64,000 nucleotides of DNA from Chloroflexota bacterium (GCA_022573285.1 JACZUF010000013.1:1-64000); one strand, 5' to 3'. Positions 8,650 to 17,583 are shown, counted from the first letter of the stretch. Numbers and translations are program-made. Notes: generated by a model not told the origin, from the letters alone.

Positions 8650-10068
8650 GTGAAGAAAGACTACGACCTGCTGATCATTGGCGGGGGCTCCGCAGGGCTG
8701 ACCGCCGCCCGGTTCGCCCGCCGGATGGACCTATCGGTGGCGTTGGTGGAGAAGGCCCGCCTGGGCGGCGACTGCACCTGGACCGGGTGCGTGCCCAGCA
8801 AGACCCTGCTGAGGGCCGCCAAATCTATCCAGACCATCAAAGATGCCGCCCGTTTCGGGATAACCTCGACCGAGCCGGTAATCGACTTCAAATCGGTGAT
8901 GGGCCGGGTTAGCTCCGTGGTGCAGAAAATATTCGAGAGCGAATCGCCGGATACCCTGCAAGCCGAAGGCGTGGACGTGATCCAAGGCACGGCCCAGTTC
9001 ATCGACCGGCGGACGGTATCGGTGGACGGCAGAGGGATCAGCGCCCGCCGTTTTCTGGTCTGCACCGGGGCCCGGCCGGTGACGCCGCCCATCGAGGGCC
9101 TGGCCGAGGCCGGTTTCCTGACCTACGAGACGGTCTGGGACCTGGAAGAGCTGCCGCCGAGGTTGGCCGTCATCGGCGGCGGGCCCATCGGATGCGAACT
9201 GGCCCAGGCATTCTGCCGTTTGGGTTCATCGGTGACCCTACTGGAGGCCGCCGGCCGCATCATGCTGCAGGATGAGCCGGAAGCCGCAGATGTGGTCGCC
9301 CAGCGCCTGACTGAAGATGGGGTAGACCTGAGGGTTGACGCGGCTCTGGAACGGGTGGAAAAGACCTCGGTTGGCGTGCGGTTAATGCTAGGAGGTGGCG
9401 CTCAGGTGGAGGCCGACGCGGTGTTGGTCGCCGTCGGCCGGCGGCCCCAGGTGGACGGGCTGGGTCTTGACGAGGCCAAGGTCGTCCACGGTCTTGGCGG
9501 TATAGAGGTCAATAAAAACCTCCGCACCAGCCAGGCGAACATCTACGCTGCCGGCGATTGCACCGGCGGCTACCAATTCACCCACTACGCCGGTTACCAG
9601 GGGTTCATGGCGGTGCGGAACGCGTTCTTGCCCTTCAACAAAAAATCGGTGTTGGAGCATGTGCCCTGGGCCACGTTCACCGACCCGGAGGTGGCCCACG
9701 CCGGGCTGACCGAGGCTCTGGCCAGAGAGCGCCACGGGGGGAAGGTACTGGCCGCCACCTGGCCCATGGACCAGACCGACCGGTGGCTGACGGAGGGAGA
9801 CTCGCCGGGCTTCTTGAAGCTGGTTTACCTGCCCAACGGCAAGCTGTTGGGGGTGACGGTCGTGGCCTCGCGCGCCGGGGAGATGGTCCAAGAGTGGGCC
9901 CTGGCCCTGGACCGGGGCCTGAAGCTCTCCCACATGGCCGAGTCTCTCCACATCTACCCCACCTTTTCCCTGGCCTCCCAACAACTGGCGTCCAAACTGA
10001 GAGTGGACCAACTGCTGAGCGGCACGGTGGGCAAGATCGTGCGCAAATACGCCCGAATTGTGGGGTAG
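8650..10068 (+). CDS. FAD-dependent pyridine nucleotide-disulfide oxidoreductase (MerA/Lpd-like)
   Basis: GGGSAGLTAARFARR, redox motif GGDCTWTGCVPSKTLL, IGGGPIGCELAQAF, YAAGDCTGGYQFTHYAG. Confidence 0.92.
   Translation: MKKDYDLLIIGGGSAGLTAARFARRMDLSVALVEKARLGGDCTWTGCVPSKTLLRAAKSIQTIKDAARFGITSTEPVIDFKSVMGRVSSVVQKIFESESPDTLQAEGVDVIQGTAQFIDRRTVSVDGRGISARRFLVCTGARPVTPPIEGLAEAGFLTYETVWDLEELPPRLAVIGGGPIGCELAQAFCRLGSSVTLLEAAGRIMLQDEPEAADVVAQRLTEDGVDLRVDAALERVEKTSVGVRLMLGGGAQVEADAVLVAVGRRPQVDGLGLDEAKVVHGLGGIEVNKNLRTSQANIYAAGDCTGGYQFTHYAGYQGFMAVRNAFLPFNKKSVLEHVPWATFTDPEVAHAGLTEALARERHGGKVLAATWPMDQTDRWLTEGDSPGFLKLVYLPNGKLLGVTVVASRAGEMVQEWALALDRGLKLSHMAESLHIYPTFSLASQQLASKLRVDQLLSGTVGKIVRKYARIVG
9972..10055. 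repeat. 84-bp direct repeat, copy A (3' end of the disulfide oxidoreductase gene)
   Basis: Identical to 12956-13039 by eye; weaker similarity continues to ~10085. Confidence 0.95.
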
Positions 10069-10159
10069 GGCGGCTCGCCGCGTTATAGAACTGCGGTGAG
10101 ATCGCTATTTCTTAATCAGTGCCTTCATAAACCGCGATTTCCCTCATCCGGTGTTCCGA

Positions 10160-11431
10160 TTATTTGCTCGCCAGTGTAGGAATCTCTATGGCCGAGAGAC
10201 TTAAAAGGAATGAATCTAAGGGGGGGAAAAATTCGATTTGAAGAATAAAAATGTCTAGGCAAAGCGAGCCTTCGTAACCTGTAATTGCATCTTTTTGGTC
10301 TTTCAAGATTGCCAAGATTCCTTCGCAAGTGAGTACCATGCCATCGGCTGTCCGGACATCTTGACGAAGTTCAAAAATCCAAGCTAACTTAAGGCCAGGT
10401 AGCGGACCAGGCGGACCGAATTTCTCCAAGGCCAGGTCGGCGGACACATCTCCGTTTTCCTCCACCGAAATCAAATGCCTATGCCCCGAATCATGTTCTG
10501 GCATCGGCGGAGATGTTGGCTCAACAGTTGGCGCCGGCGGAGATGGTGACCCAACAGTTGGCGCCGGCGGAGATGTTGACCCAACAGTTGGCGTTCGCGT
10601 AGCTCTTATCGCTGGAGTCGATGTGGGCGGTGTTTCCGTTTCCTTTGTATCAGCCCCGTCCGTGGTATCGAACGACTTTTTTAATTCCTCGAACTCTCTG
10701 ACTTCTTCCGCCGTGAAGGTTGCGGGAGTTGGCGGCAGAATCGTCCGTTCTGTCACATCTACCAATACCTCTGTGTGTTCGCCAATCAAAATCGGTTCTG
10801 ATCCATACTCATCCCGAGGCGTGAGTAGGATGTGACCGCTAAAGACGGCGATTCTCGCCTTCTTATCGGCGCGAAGTACGACTCGTACCGTCGTACCCTC
10901 CGTCTCAATAAAGCCGACACCATCTATGTCGATGATTATTCCTTGGGTAGTCTTGCAATTGAATGCGCTGTCCTTATCCGAGCTCAATACTCTGAGAATC
11001 ACGTTTGGGATTTCGGAGATCGGACGTGTGAGACCAATGGCATTTGGCTTGCCGTTGCATCGCGCTTGCGCCACAAACATACCCTTGGCCTCGGAGAACC
11101 GCGCGAAAGAAATAATGAACGTGCCTGCCTGGCTGGCATTTATAGTCGTTTTTGTGCTGATCGGATTGACTTGATCAAGCGTCATACCCTCGGTATCCAG
11201 GTCAACTGCTGGACCTGAAGAAAGGGGGGTAACATTCACATCGGGTGTGAATTCTATGATTATGTCGTTAAAGCCCGAAGTGGGGCCGGCTGTGGGTGGG
11301 GCCTGACCATCGCAACCCACGACGAGAAATGTGGCAACGATTGCTATTATTAACAGAACCACTCTATGCACACGCCGAAGCAATCTCACCTTATCCTCCG
11401 ACCGAAGTTCGAATGTGACGATTTCAATCAC
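10160..11431 (-). CDS. Putative lipoprotein with FecR-like region and Pro/Thr-rich linker
   Basis: N-terminal TM with lipobox LVVGC; beta-rich region (RVVLRADKKARIAVFSGHILLTP); PTVGSTSPPAPTVGSPSPPAPTVEPTSPP linker. Confidence 0.6.
   Translation of the reverse strand: MIEIVTFELRSEDKVRLLRRVHRVVLLIIAIVATFLVVGCDGQAPPTAGPTSGFNDIIIEFTPDVNVTPLSSGPAVDLDTEGMTLDQVNPISTKTTINASQAGTFIISFARFSEAKGMFVAQARCNGKPNAIGLTRPISEIPNVILRVLSSDKDSAFNCKTTQGIIIDIDGVGFIETEGTTVRVVLRADKKARIAVFSGHILLTPRDEYGSEPILIGEHTEVLVDVTERTILPPTPATFTAEEVREFEELKKSFDTTDGADTKETETPPTSTPAIRATRTPTVGSTSPPAPTVGSPSPPAPTVEPTSPPMPEHDSGHRHLISVEENGDVSADLALEKFGPPGPLPGLKLAWIFELRQDVRTADGMVLTCEGILAILKDQKDAITGYEGSLCLDIFILQIEFFPPLDSFLLSLSAIEIPTLASK
10505..10595. 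repeat. 30-bp tandem repeat, 3 copies, within the lipoprotein linker
   Basis: 'ggcgccggcggagatgttgacccaacagtt' with period 30. Confidence 0.9.
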
Positions 11432-12603
11432 CGTGCCCCAAACGGGCGTTCCTTAAATATGAAACTGATTAAACTCGCCAACGCCGGAAGAACCGAACTG
11501 AACAGACCCAATAGAGCCGCGCCTAAAGCGGTGACAAACGTGCGGAAGATAGGGCTCGCTTCTATTTTTCTGGGGAGTAGTTCAGATTCCCCTAGTTTGA
11601 CACTGGTGGCCACAGCCGCGCTTCCGAGGCTGATCTTTCCATCGTTTATCTCCACTCCGATTGACCTATCCTCAAGCAACATCAACTCAAGAGTATCGTT
11701 ACTGACCAAAGGGACTCTCGTTTGACCGATGTCGAAGAATCCCTCGGTCCCGCTCAGGACCAGCTTGGATACTCTGGCGTCGAAGCGAATCCCCGGAGAT
11801 TCGGACACAGTGTGGGCGTCGAAAGAACTACTCACCAGTGAATCCCCTGGAACAGAACTCGGAACCGGGCTTTGGGGAAGTTTCAAAGTTCTGCTCTCCT
11901 TGCCCATTAGCACTGATGTAGTGCCGTCAGCGTCAGTTATCGCCACCTTTCGATCTAGCTCTTCAAGGGCCTCGATTCTTACTTTCGCTTGGCTGCTCTG
12001 ATCGGCGACAGTTTGTACGTTGATCCTGGTAATGCCCGGGTCATTCTTCGATGGCCTCCGGAGTGTTACCTGCTGTACCTCAGTGGCAGATACCAAAACT
12101 GATATAGGAGCGGCCCGGTTCTCATTTTCGGCACTGTCCTCCCCAGATATTTCGAAGTCCAACCTATCTATGCTGCCCTCATCTATGTTGCTCTCCGACT
12201 CTTGGAAAGCGTCTCCATCCAATGGCAGAATAAGCTCAACCGGTAGTAGCAAGCCCTGCAGACGGGAAAAATGTTCAACCCCATTCAAAAGCAACAAAAA
12301 AGACTCCTGCTGAGAAGAAGGCGATTTGTCCTTGGAAAGAACCGCTGTTAATTTGGTGTCCACGAGGAAACGTGCATTCAGGACCACAGTTTGAGCGGGC
12401 CTGTGGGTCCAACCCCAAGTAAACAGCCCTACTAATATCATCAATGCGATCATGTACCCGGCGCCGGTGATCCGTCTTCTTCGGTCCTGGTCACGATCCT
12501 GTTCAATGGCAGCCCGTAAAATGCCCTTGGCGACGGCTCCGGAGATACCCTCTAGATCCTGATTTGATAAGGCGTCGGTTTGAAGATCAGTGGAATCGGT
12601 CAT
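11428..12603 (-). CDS. Hypothetical membrane protein (TM segments near N and C termini)
   Basis: GYMIALMILVGLFTWGW near N terminus, FVTALGAALLGLFSSVLPALASLISFIF near C terminus; 4-bp ATGA overlap with the downstream lipoprotein gene. Confidence 0.7.
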   Translation of the reverse strand: MTDSTDLQTDALSNQDLEGISGAVAKGILRAAIEQDRDQDRRRRITGAGYMIALMILVGLFTWGWTHRPAQTVVLNARFLVDTKLTAVLSKDKSPSSQQESFLLLLNGVEHFSRLQGLLLPVELILPLDGDAFQESESNIDEGSIDRLDFEISGEDSAENENRAAPISVLVSATEVQQVTLRRPSKNDPGITRINVQTVADQSSQAKVRIEALEELDRKVAITDADGTTSVLMGKESRTLKLPQSPVPSSVPGDSLVSSSFDAHTVSESPGIRFDARVSKLVLSGTEGFFDIGQTRVPLVSNDTLELMLLEDRSIGVEINDGKISLGSAAVATSVKLGESELLPRKIEASPIFRTFVTALGAALLGLFSSVLPALASLISFIFKERPFGAR

Positions 12604-12955
12604 CGCATGAACATTTGTTGATGCTGGGCAATTTCATTTTTGTCCAATGGTCGGACATGAGATTGAACCGTGGGTCCAGAGGTTGGCCGATGAGGATTAG
12701 CGGACAAGAACAAGGATCGACGGACGAACTTCGCCACCAAAGTAACCAACCAATTCGTGCAAATACTATACCAAAAGATTTAGCTGCCGCGACCGAATCG
12801 GAAACCGACAAACCATAATGTAAGACGAAACCGCCACGTTAAAAAATTGATGGCTCAATCGATGATATGTAGCATGGTCCCAGGCTCATCGGAACAGCCC
12901 GGAGTTACACCGGAGCAGCGCCGCGACCTAGCGCGGGAAATGTTTGATGAGATCA

Positions 12956-13039
12956 GGCCTCCCAACAACTGGCGTCCAAACTGAGAGTGGACCAACTGCT
13001 GAGCGGCACGGTGGGCAAGATCGTGCGCAAATACGCCCG
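12956..13039. repeat. 84-bp direct repeat, copy B (orphan 3' end of the disulfide oxidoreductase)
   Basis: Same sequence as 9972-10055; encodes ...QQLASKLRVDQLLSGTVGKIVRKYARMVG* without the rest of the gene. Confidence 0.95.
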
Positions 13040-13089
13040 CATGGTCGGCTAGGGAGGCGGCTCGCCGCGTTTTCGTGGGGCGATTCCCC

Positions 13090-13203
13090 GTGTCTGTCAC
13101 CCTGACCCCACCGCAGTCGGGGGATGGGTCTCATCGTCCCTGGTCAGTGTAGGGCTTGAGCAACGGGATTCTTCCCCGACGCGTCGGGGCCTCAGAATGA
13201 CAG
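13090..13203. repeat. Dispersed REP-like intergenic repeat with perfect palindrome CCCCGACGCGTCGGGG
   Basis: ctgtcaccctgacccc...gattcttccccgacgcgtcggggcctcagaatgaca. Confidence 0.7.
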
Positions 13204-13293
13204 GCCCCGGACCGTTCACCCCACGGCGCCAAAACTGGGCGGCGCATCACTAGAACGCACCGCTACCGAAGGTATTTGCCCCGGCTGCGCCGG

Positions 13294-14244
13294 CTAGAAG
13301 ATGGCTATGGGGTTTACGGGGGAGCCGGTGGTGTTGTGCAGGCGGAGCGGGCCGATGGAAATCATGAACTCCCAGCGGTTGCGCTCTTTGCAGGCTTGGG
13401 CCACCCCTTCCAGGTCGGCGTTATCCAGGATCCAGATGCCCATGGCCGTGATACTCACTTGGTGGATGGGACTGGGCACCTTCTCGTACTGGGGCGGGTT
13501 AACGTCGTTGCCGGTGTCCGAGCCCATCATGGCGATGCCCCGCTCGTAGAACAGGGGCAGCACCGACGCCTGACAGGCGGTGGAGCCCTTGGACCGTTCC
13601 ACGGGTCCCTCGACGTTGCGGCGGTGCAACTGCCCGGTGCGGATTAGCAGCACGTCGCCCTCCTCCACCTTGAACCCGCAGCGCTCCTCGGCGGCCAGGA
13701 TGTCGTCGATCATGACGCCTTCGCCCCGTTCCACCCAGTCGATGCCCCGGATCATGGGCACGTCGACCAATACCGCCCGGGAGATGATGCCCTCCTTGGC
13801 CTCCTCCACCGAGCCGAAGGTTGCGCCCAGACTGGTGGACACCAAGTGGGCCGGCTTGCCGTTGTAGGTCTTCCCGTTCCAGAAGAAATGGGAGAGGGCG
13901 TCGACGTGGGTCACGGTGGTGCCGTGGAAGATCATGCCGAAGTAGTCGGTGGCGGCCGGGAAGGCGCGGGAGCTCACCTTGTCTCCGCTGGCCCAGCCCT
14001 CGCCGCTCTCCACCATGAAGTGGACCGGTGGGCTTGGCGCGTCCACGGTCGGCTCGAAGCTGATGGTCCGTGACATGGTGATGCGGACCCCATCCTGCAC
14101 CGTGGCGATGGCCTGCTTGACCTTGGCGGGAGTGATGAAATTAGGCGCGCCCAACTCGTCGTCTTCGCCCCAACGTCCCCAATTGGAGAACTTGTCGAAA
14201 TAGCTGAGTACCTCTTCTTCACTGGGTATATTCGCCTGTGGCAT
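13294..14244 (-). CDS. Cyclase family protein (kynurenine formamidase-like)
   Basis: Start MPQANIPSEEE; HGTTVTHVDALSHFFWNGKTYNG metal-binding HxxxHxDxxxH-like motif; EEGDVLLIRTG. Confidence 0.85.
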   Translation of the reverse strand: MPQANIPSEEEVLSYFDKFSNWGRWGEDDELGAPNFITPAKVKQAIATVQDGVRITMSRTISFEPTVDAPSPPVHFMVESGEGWASGDKVSSRAFPAATDYFGMIFHGTTVTHVDALSHFFWNGKTYNGKPAHLVSTSLGATFGSVEEAKEGIISRAVLVDVPMIRGIDWVERGEGVMIDDILAAEERCGFKVEEGDVLLIRTGQLHRRNVEGPVERSKGSTACQASVLPLFYERGIAMMGSDTGNDVNPPQYEKVPSPIHQVSITAMGIWILDNADLEGVAQACKERNRWEFMISIGPLRLHNTTGSPVNPIAIF

Positions 14245-14268
14245 CTTCTTCCTCCTAAATGCTGATCG

Positions 14269-14285
14269 CCCCGATAGAATCGGGG
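14269..14285. repeat. Dispersed palindrome CCCCGAT-AGA-ATCGGGG
   Basis: Same pattern as palindromes at 3931-3947, in the 4.3-4.6 kb repeats, and at 59246-59262. Confidence 0.7.
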
Positions 14286-14299
14286 CTGATAGCCGACAG

Positions 14300-15655
14300 C
14301 TAATTCTCGACTGGGGGAACCAGCCGGACGTCGATGACCCTCTCGCACCACCGGGCGGCCGCCAAGAGCCGGGCCTCTTCGAAGGGCGATGCAATCAACT
14401 GGATACCCAGGGGCAACCCTGATTCCGCAAGACCGATGGGCAGGGTGATTGTCGGCAGTCCGCACGAGGTCCACGGCCCCTGGAATCTGGTGTCGCCGGT
14501 GTTGGTCAGGTCGGCCAGCGGAGCGGTTGGGGTGGAGGGCGTGAGCAGAACGTCGGCCTTCTCCGCCAGCAACCTCATGTCGGCAGAGAACCGGAGCCTC
14601 CTTTCCAGGGCCTTCGAATAGGTCGTGGCGTCGGTCTCCAGGCCCTGCCGCAGCATCTCTCGCAGCTTAGGCCGGTAGTCCTGGGCCTGCTTCTCGTACA
14701 TGGGTTTGTGGAAGGCGGCGGCCTCGGCGCCCATGATCGTCATCTGGTCCTGGATGGCGGTCCCGAAGCTCTCCGGAAGGGTCAACTCCACCACTGACGC
14801 CCCGGCCGACGCAAGCTGCTCCACCACGGCTCTGGTCCGCCGCTGGGTTTCCTGGTCGGCTTCTTCCATGAAGAATGAAGTGATGAGTCCGATCCGTGGC
14901 GGCCCCGAAGACTCCAACCCCGATAGGTAGTCGCCGGCCGGCAAGCGCGAGGCCACTGGGTCTTGATCGTCGGGCCCGGCCATCACTTGCAGTAGGAGCG
15001 CGGCGTCTTCCACGGTGCGGCCCATCCAGCCCACGGTGTCCAGGGACCAGCTTACGGGCACCACTCCGCGGCGGCTGACCCGTCCGTAGGTCGGCTTAAG
15101 GCCGACGATGCCGCTGTAAGACGCTGGCCGGAGCACCGAGCCTATGGTCTGGGAGCCCATGGCCACCGGGCACATCCGGGCGGCAACGGCCACTGCCGAG
15201 CCGCTGCTGGACCCGCCGGGCGTATGGGCCGGGTTCCAGGGGTTCTTGGTGTGGGATGGGTCCAGGCAGGCAAACTCGGTGGTGACGGTCTTGCCCAATA
15301 TGACCGCGCCGGCGTTTTGGAGCAGGCCGATGGTGGCCGCAGTCTCATCGGGAACGTAGTCCGCGTAGACCTTGGAGCCGGCCTTGGTGGGCACGCCGGC
15401 GATATTGTAGATGTCTTTTATGCCGATGGGCACGCCGTGGAGCGGCCCGGTCTCTACGCCGCTGTCCAGTTCTTCTTGACGTTGCTTGGCGTCGGCCAGA
15501 ACCGTCTCCCGGTCAACGCGGACCCAGGCTTCCAAACGGGGTTCCAGGGAGTCCATCCGCTCCAGAAGCGACTGCGCCACTTGCACTGGAGTGATGTTTC
15601 GATCGCGGATCTGGCGTGCCAGTTCCGCCGCCGATAGGTCATAGGGCTGGGGCAT
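14300..15655 (-). CDS. Amidase (amidase signature family)
   Basis: GVPIGIKDIYNIAGVPTKAGSK, GGSSSGSAVAVAARM, GSQTIGSVLRPASYSGIVGLKPTYGRVS. Confidence 0.92.
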   Translation of the reverse strand: MPQPYDLSAAELARQIRDRNITPVQVAQSLLERMDSLEPRLEAWVRVDRETVLADAKQRQEELDSGVETGPLHGVPIGIKDIYNIAGVPTKAGSKVYADYVPDETAATIGLLQNAGAVILGKTVTTEFACLDPSHTKNPWNPAHTPGGSSSGSAVAVAARMCPVAMGSQTIGSVLRPASYSGIVGLKPTYGRVSRRGVVPVSWSLDTVGWMGRTVEDAALLLQVMAGPDDQDPVASRLPAGDYLSGLESSGPPRIGLITSFFMEEADQETQRRTRAVVEQLASAGASVVELTLPESFGTAIQDQMTIMGAEAAAFHKPMYEKQAQDYRPKLREMLRQGLETDATTYSKALERRLRFSADMRLLAEKADVLLTPSTPTAPLADLTNTGDTRFQGPWTSCGLPTITLPIGLAESGLPLGIQLIASPFEEARLLAAARWCERVIDVRLVPPVEN

Positions 15656-15728
15656 GGTTACTCCTGGGGGCGTGGATTGCGTCTCGAATGCTGCGCTGAT
15701 GGATGTTGTTACAAAAAGCCAAATTACC

Positions 15729-15765
15729 CTGTCACCCCGAGAGAAGCGAGGGGTCTCATTGCTGT
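15729..15765 (+). repeat. REP-like repeat left of the GIY-YIG ORF
   Basis: ctgtcaccccgagagaagcgaggggtctcattgctg. Confidence 0.7.
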
Positions 15766-16061
15766 CGACCTACCTCGTACCAGTCCTCGGACAGGTCTTT
15801 CCACCTGGGATTGGCCGCTTCAATCAGGTCTATCTTCTTGGAGCGTCTCCATTTTTTCAGCTCTTTTTCTCTGTTGACCGCTCCCTCGATGCTGGACGTA
15901 GCGTCGAGATAGACCAATCGGTTCAATTTGTATCGTTTCGTGGATCCTTCGATCGACTCCGATTTGTGTTTGTGTACTCGTCGCTCCAGGTCATTTGTTA
16001 TCCAAACATAAAGAGTTCGTGATCGGTTGGTCATGACGTAGACATAGTATTGCCGTGTCAT
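15756..16061 (-). CDS. Small GIY-YIG nuclease-like protein, YIG-motif Gly replaced by Trp
   Basis: MTRQYYVYVMTNRSRTLYVWITNDLERRVHKHK; NREKELKKWRRSKKIDLI. Confidence 0.8.
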   Translation of the reverse strand: MTRQYYVYVMTNRSRTLYVWITNDLERRVHKHKSESIEGSTKRYKLNRLVYLDATSSIEGAVNREKELKKWRRSKKIDLIEAANPRWKDLSEDWYEVGRQQ

Positions 16062-16071
16062 GGCCGGTTGT

Positions 16072-16117
16072 TAAGAAACGAGATTTCTCGTCGTTTCACT
16101 CCTCGAAATGACATGGG
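16072..16117 (-). repeat. REP-like repeat right of the GIY-YIG ORF, inverted relative to the left one
   Basis: Reverse complement tgtcatttcgaggagtgaaacgacgagaaatctcgtttctt. Confidence 0.7.
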
Positions 16118-16167
16118 GCGTTTTGCTCATATGTGTAATTTGGTCACAAATGCAAATGGATGCTCGC

Positions 16168-17583
16168 CTACACCGGCGGGCGGCGGTTGTGCCAGTCGGT
16201 GGCCTGTTCGTAGGCATGGGCCACGCGGAAGACCGTTGACTCATCGAAGGGACGGCCGGCGATCTGCAGCCCCACGGGAAGGTCGTCCGAGGTGAAGCCG
16301 CAGTTGATGGACAGGGCCGGAACGCTGGCCAAGTTAAACGGGGCGGTGAAACTACGCCGCCCACCCAGCATCTCCAGGAATTCCTCCTTGCTGGCGATGC
16401 CGGCCTTCTCCGGGATCGGCGAGGCTGGTATGGAGGACGTTGGCATCACCAACACGTCCACCTTTTCCAGGGCCTCCAATATCTGCTGACGGAGCATGTG
16501 CCGCAGGCGCACCGCCTTCTGGTGGGCCTGGGCCGGCAGGATGGCCCCGGTGTACAGCCGGAGCTGGATGTTGTAGTCGTACTCTTTCAGATGCTGGTCG
16601 ATGCCTTCCCGGTGGGCCGCGGCGGCATCGGCGTAGATCACCGCCGTGGAGATGGCGGCTGACTGGGCGATCAGTGGGATATCGACCTCTTCCACCGCCG
16701 CGCCCAGTTCTCCCAGTTGGCCGATGGCCCGGACCACCAGGTCGCGCACCTGGGGGTCGACGGCGTCGCTCTGGACCCGTTCGGTGATGACGCCGACCTT
16801 CAGGCCTTGGATCCCACCGTCCAGCGATGCCAGGTAATCGGGCACCGGTACGTCCCAGGTGTAGCCGTCCTTGGGGTCGTGACCGGCGATGGCGCCCAGG
16901 GTCATGGCGCAGTCGGACACGGTGCGGGAGATGGGGCCAACCTGGTCCATGGACCATGACGCGCCGAGGACTCCGTGGCGGCTGACCCGGCCCCAGGAAG
17001 GCCGGATGCCGACCAGGCCGCAGAACGAGGCCGGACCGCGGATCGACCCGCCGGTGTCCTCGCCCAGTGATGTGGCGCAGAGGAAAGCCGCAGTGGCGGC
17101 GCCGGACCCGCTGCTGGATGTGCCGGGGTTACGGGAGAGGTCCCAGGGATTGCGGGGCCGGCCGTAGGGATGATGGAAGGCGTCGCCCATGGCGAACTCG
17201 CTCATGTTCAGCTTGCCAAGGAGCACGGCGCCGGCTTGGTTCAATTTGCTGACCACCGTGGCGTCTTCCTCGGGCACAAAGTCCTTCAGGATGTTGGAGC
17301 CGCCGGTGGTGAGTATCCCCTTGGTGTAGAACTGGTCTTTAACCGCCACCGGCACGCCGTGCATCGGGCCGCGGTACTTGCCGGAGACGATCTCCTGCTC
17401 GGCCAGGCGGGCGTCGGCCATCGCCCGGTCGGCGGTCACGGTGATGTAGGAGTTCAACTTGCCGTCAACCTGGGGAATCCGTTCCAGATAGGCCTCGGTC
17501 ACCTCCACGGGAGAGACCTGGCGGGACTTGATGAGGGATGCCAATTCGGTGGCCGAGAGAAATGGCAGCTGTGATTGTTCCAT
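16168..17583 (-). CDS. Amidase (amidase signature family)
   Basis: Likely start MEQSQLPFLSATELASL (track ORF over-extended); GVPVAVKDQFYTKG, GTSSSGSGAATAAFL, GEDTGGSIRGPASFCGLVGIRPSWGRVS. Confidence 0.92.
   Translation of the reverse strand: MEQSQLPFLSATELASLIKSRQVSPVEVTEAYLERIPQVDGKLNSYITVTADRAMADARLAEQEIVSGKYRGPMHGVPVAVKDQFYTKGILTTGGSNILKDFVPEEDATVVSKLNQAGAVLLGKLNMSEFAMGDAFHHPYGRPRNPWDLSRNPGTSSSGSGAATAAFLCATSLGEDTGGSIRGPASFCGLVGIRPSWGRVSRHGVLGASWSMDQVGPISRTVSDCAMTLGAIAGHDPKDGYTWDVPVPDYLASLDGGIQGLKVGVITERVQSDAVDPQVRDLVVRAIGQLGELGAAVEEVDIPLIAQSAAISTAVIYADAAAAHREGIDQHLKEYDYNIQLRLYTGAILPAQAHQKAVRLRHMLRQQILEALEKVDVLVMPTSSIPASPIPEKAGIASKEEFLEMLGGRRSFTAPFNLASVPALSINCGFTSDDLPVGLQIAGRPFDESTVFRVAHAYEQATDWHNRRPPV

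Noticed and set aside
10086-12955. Insert considered as an ICE, prophage or IS
   Set aside because: No integrase, transposase, phage or conjugation gene between the direct repeats; called only an insert of unknown mechanism.
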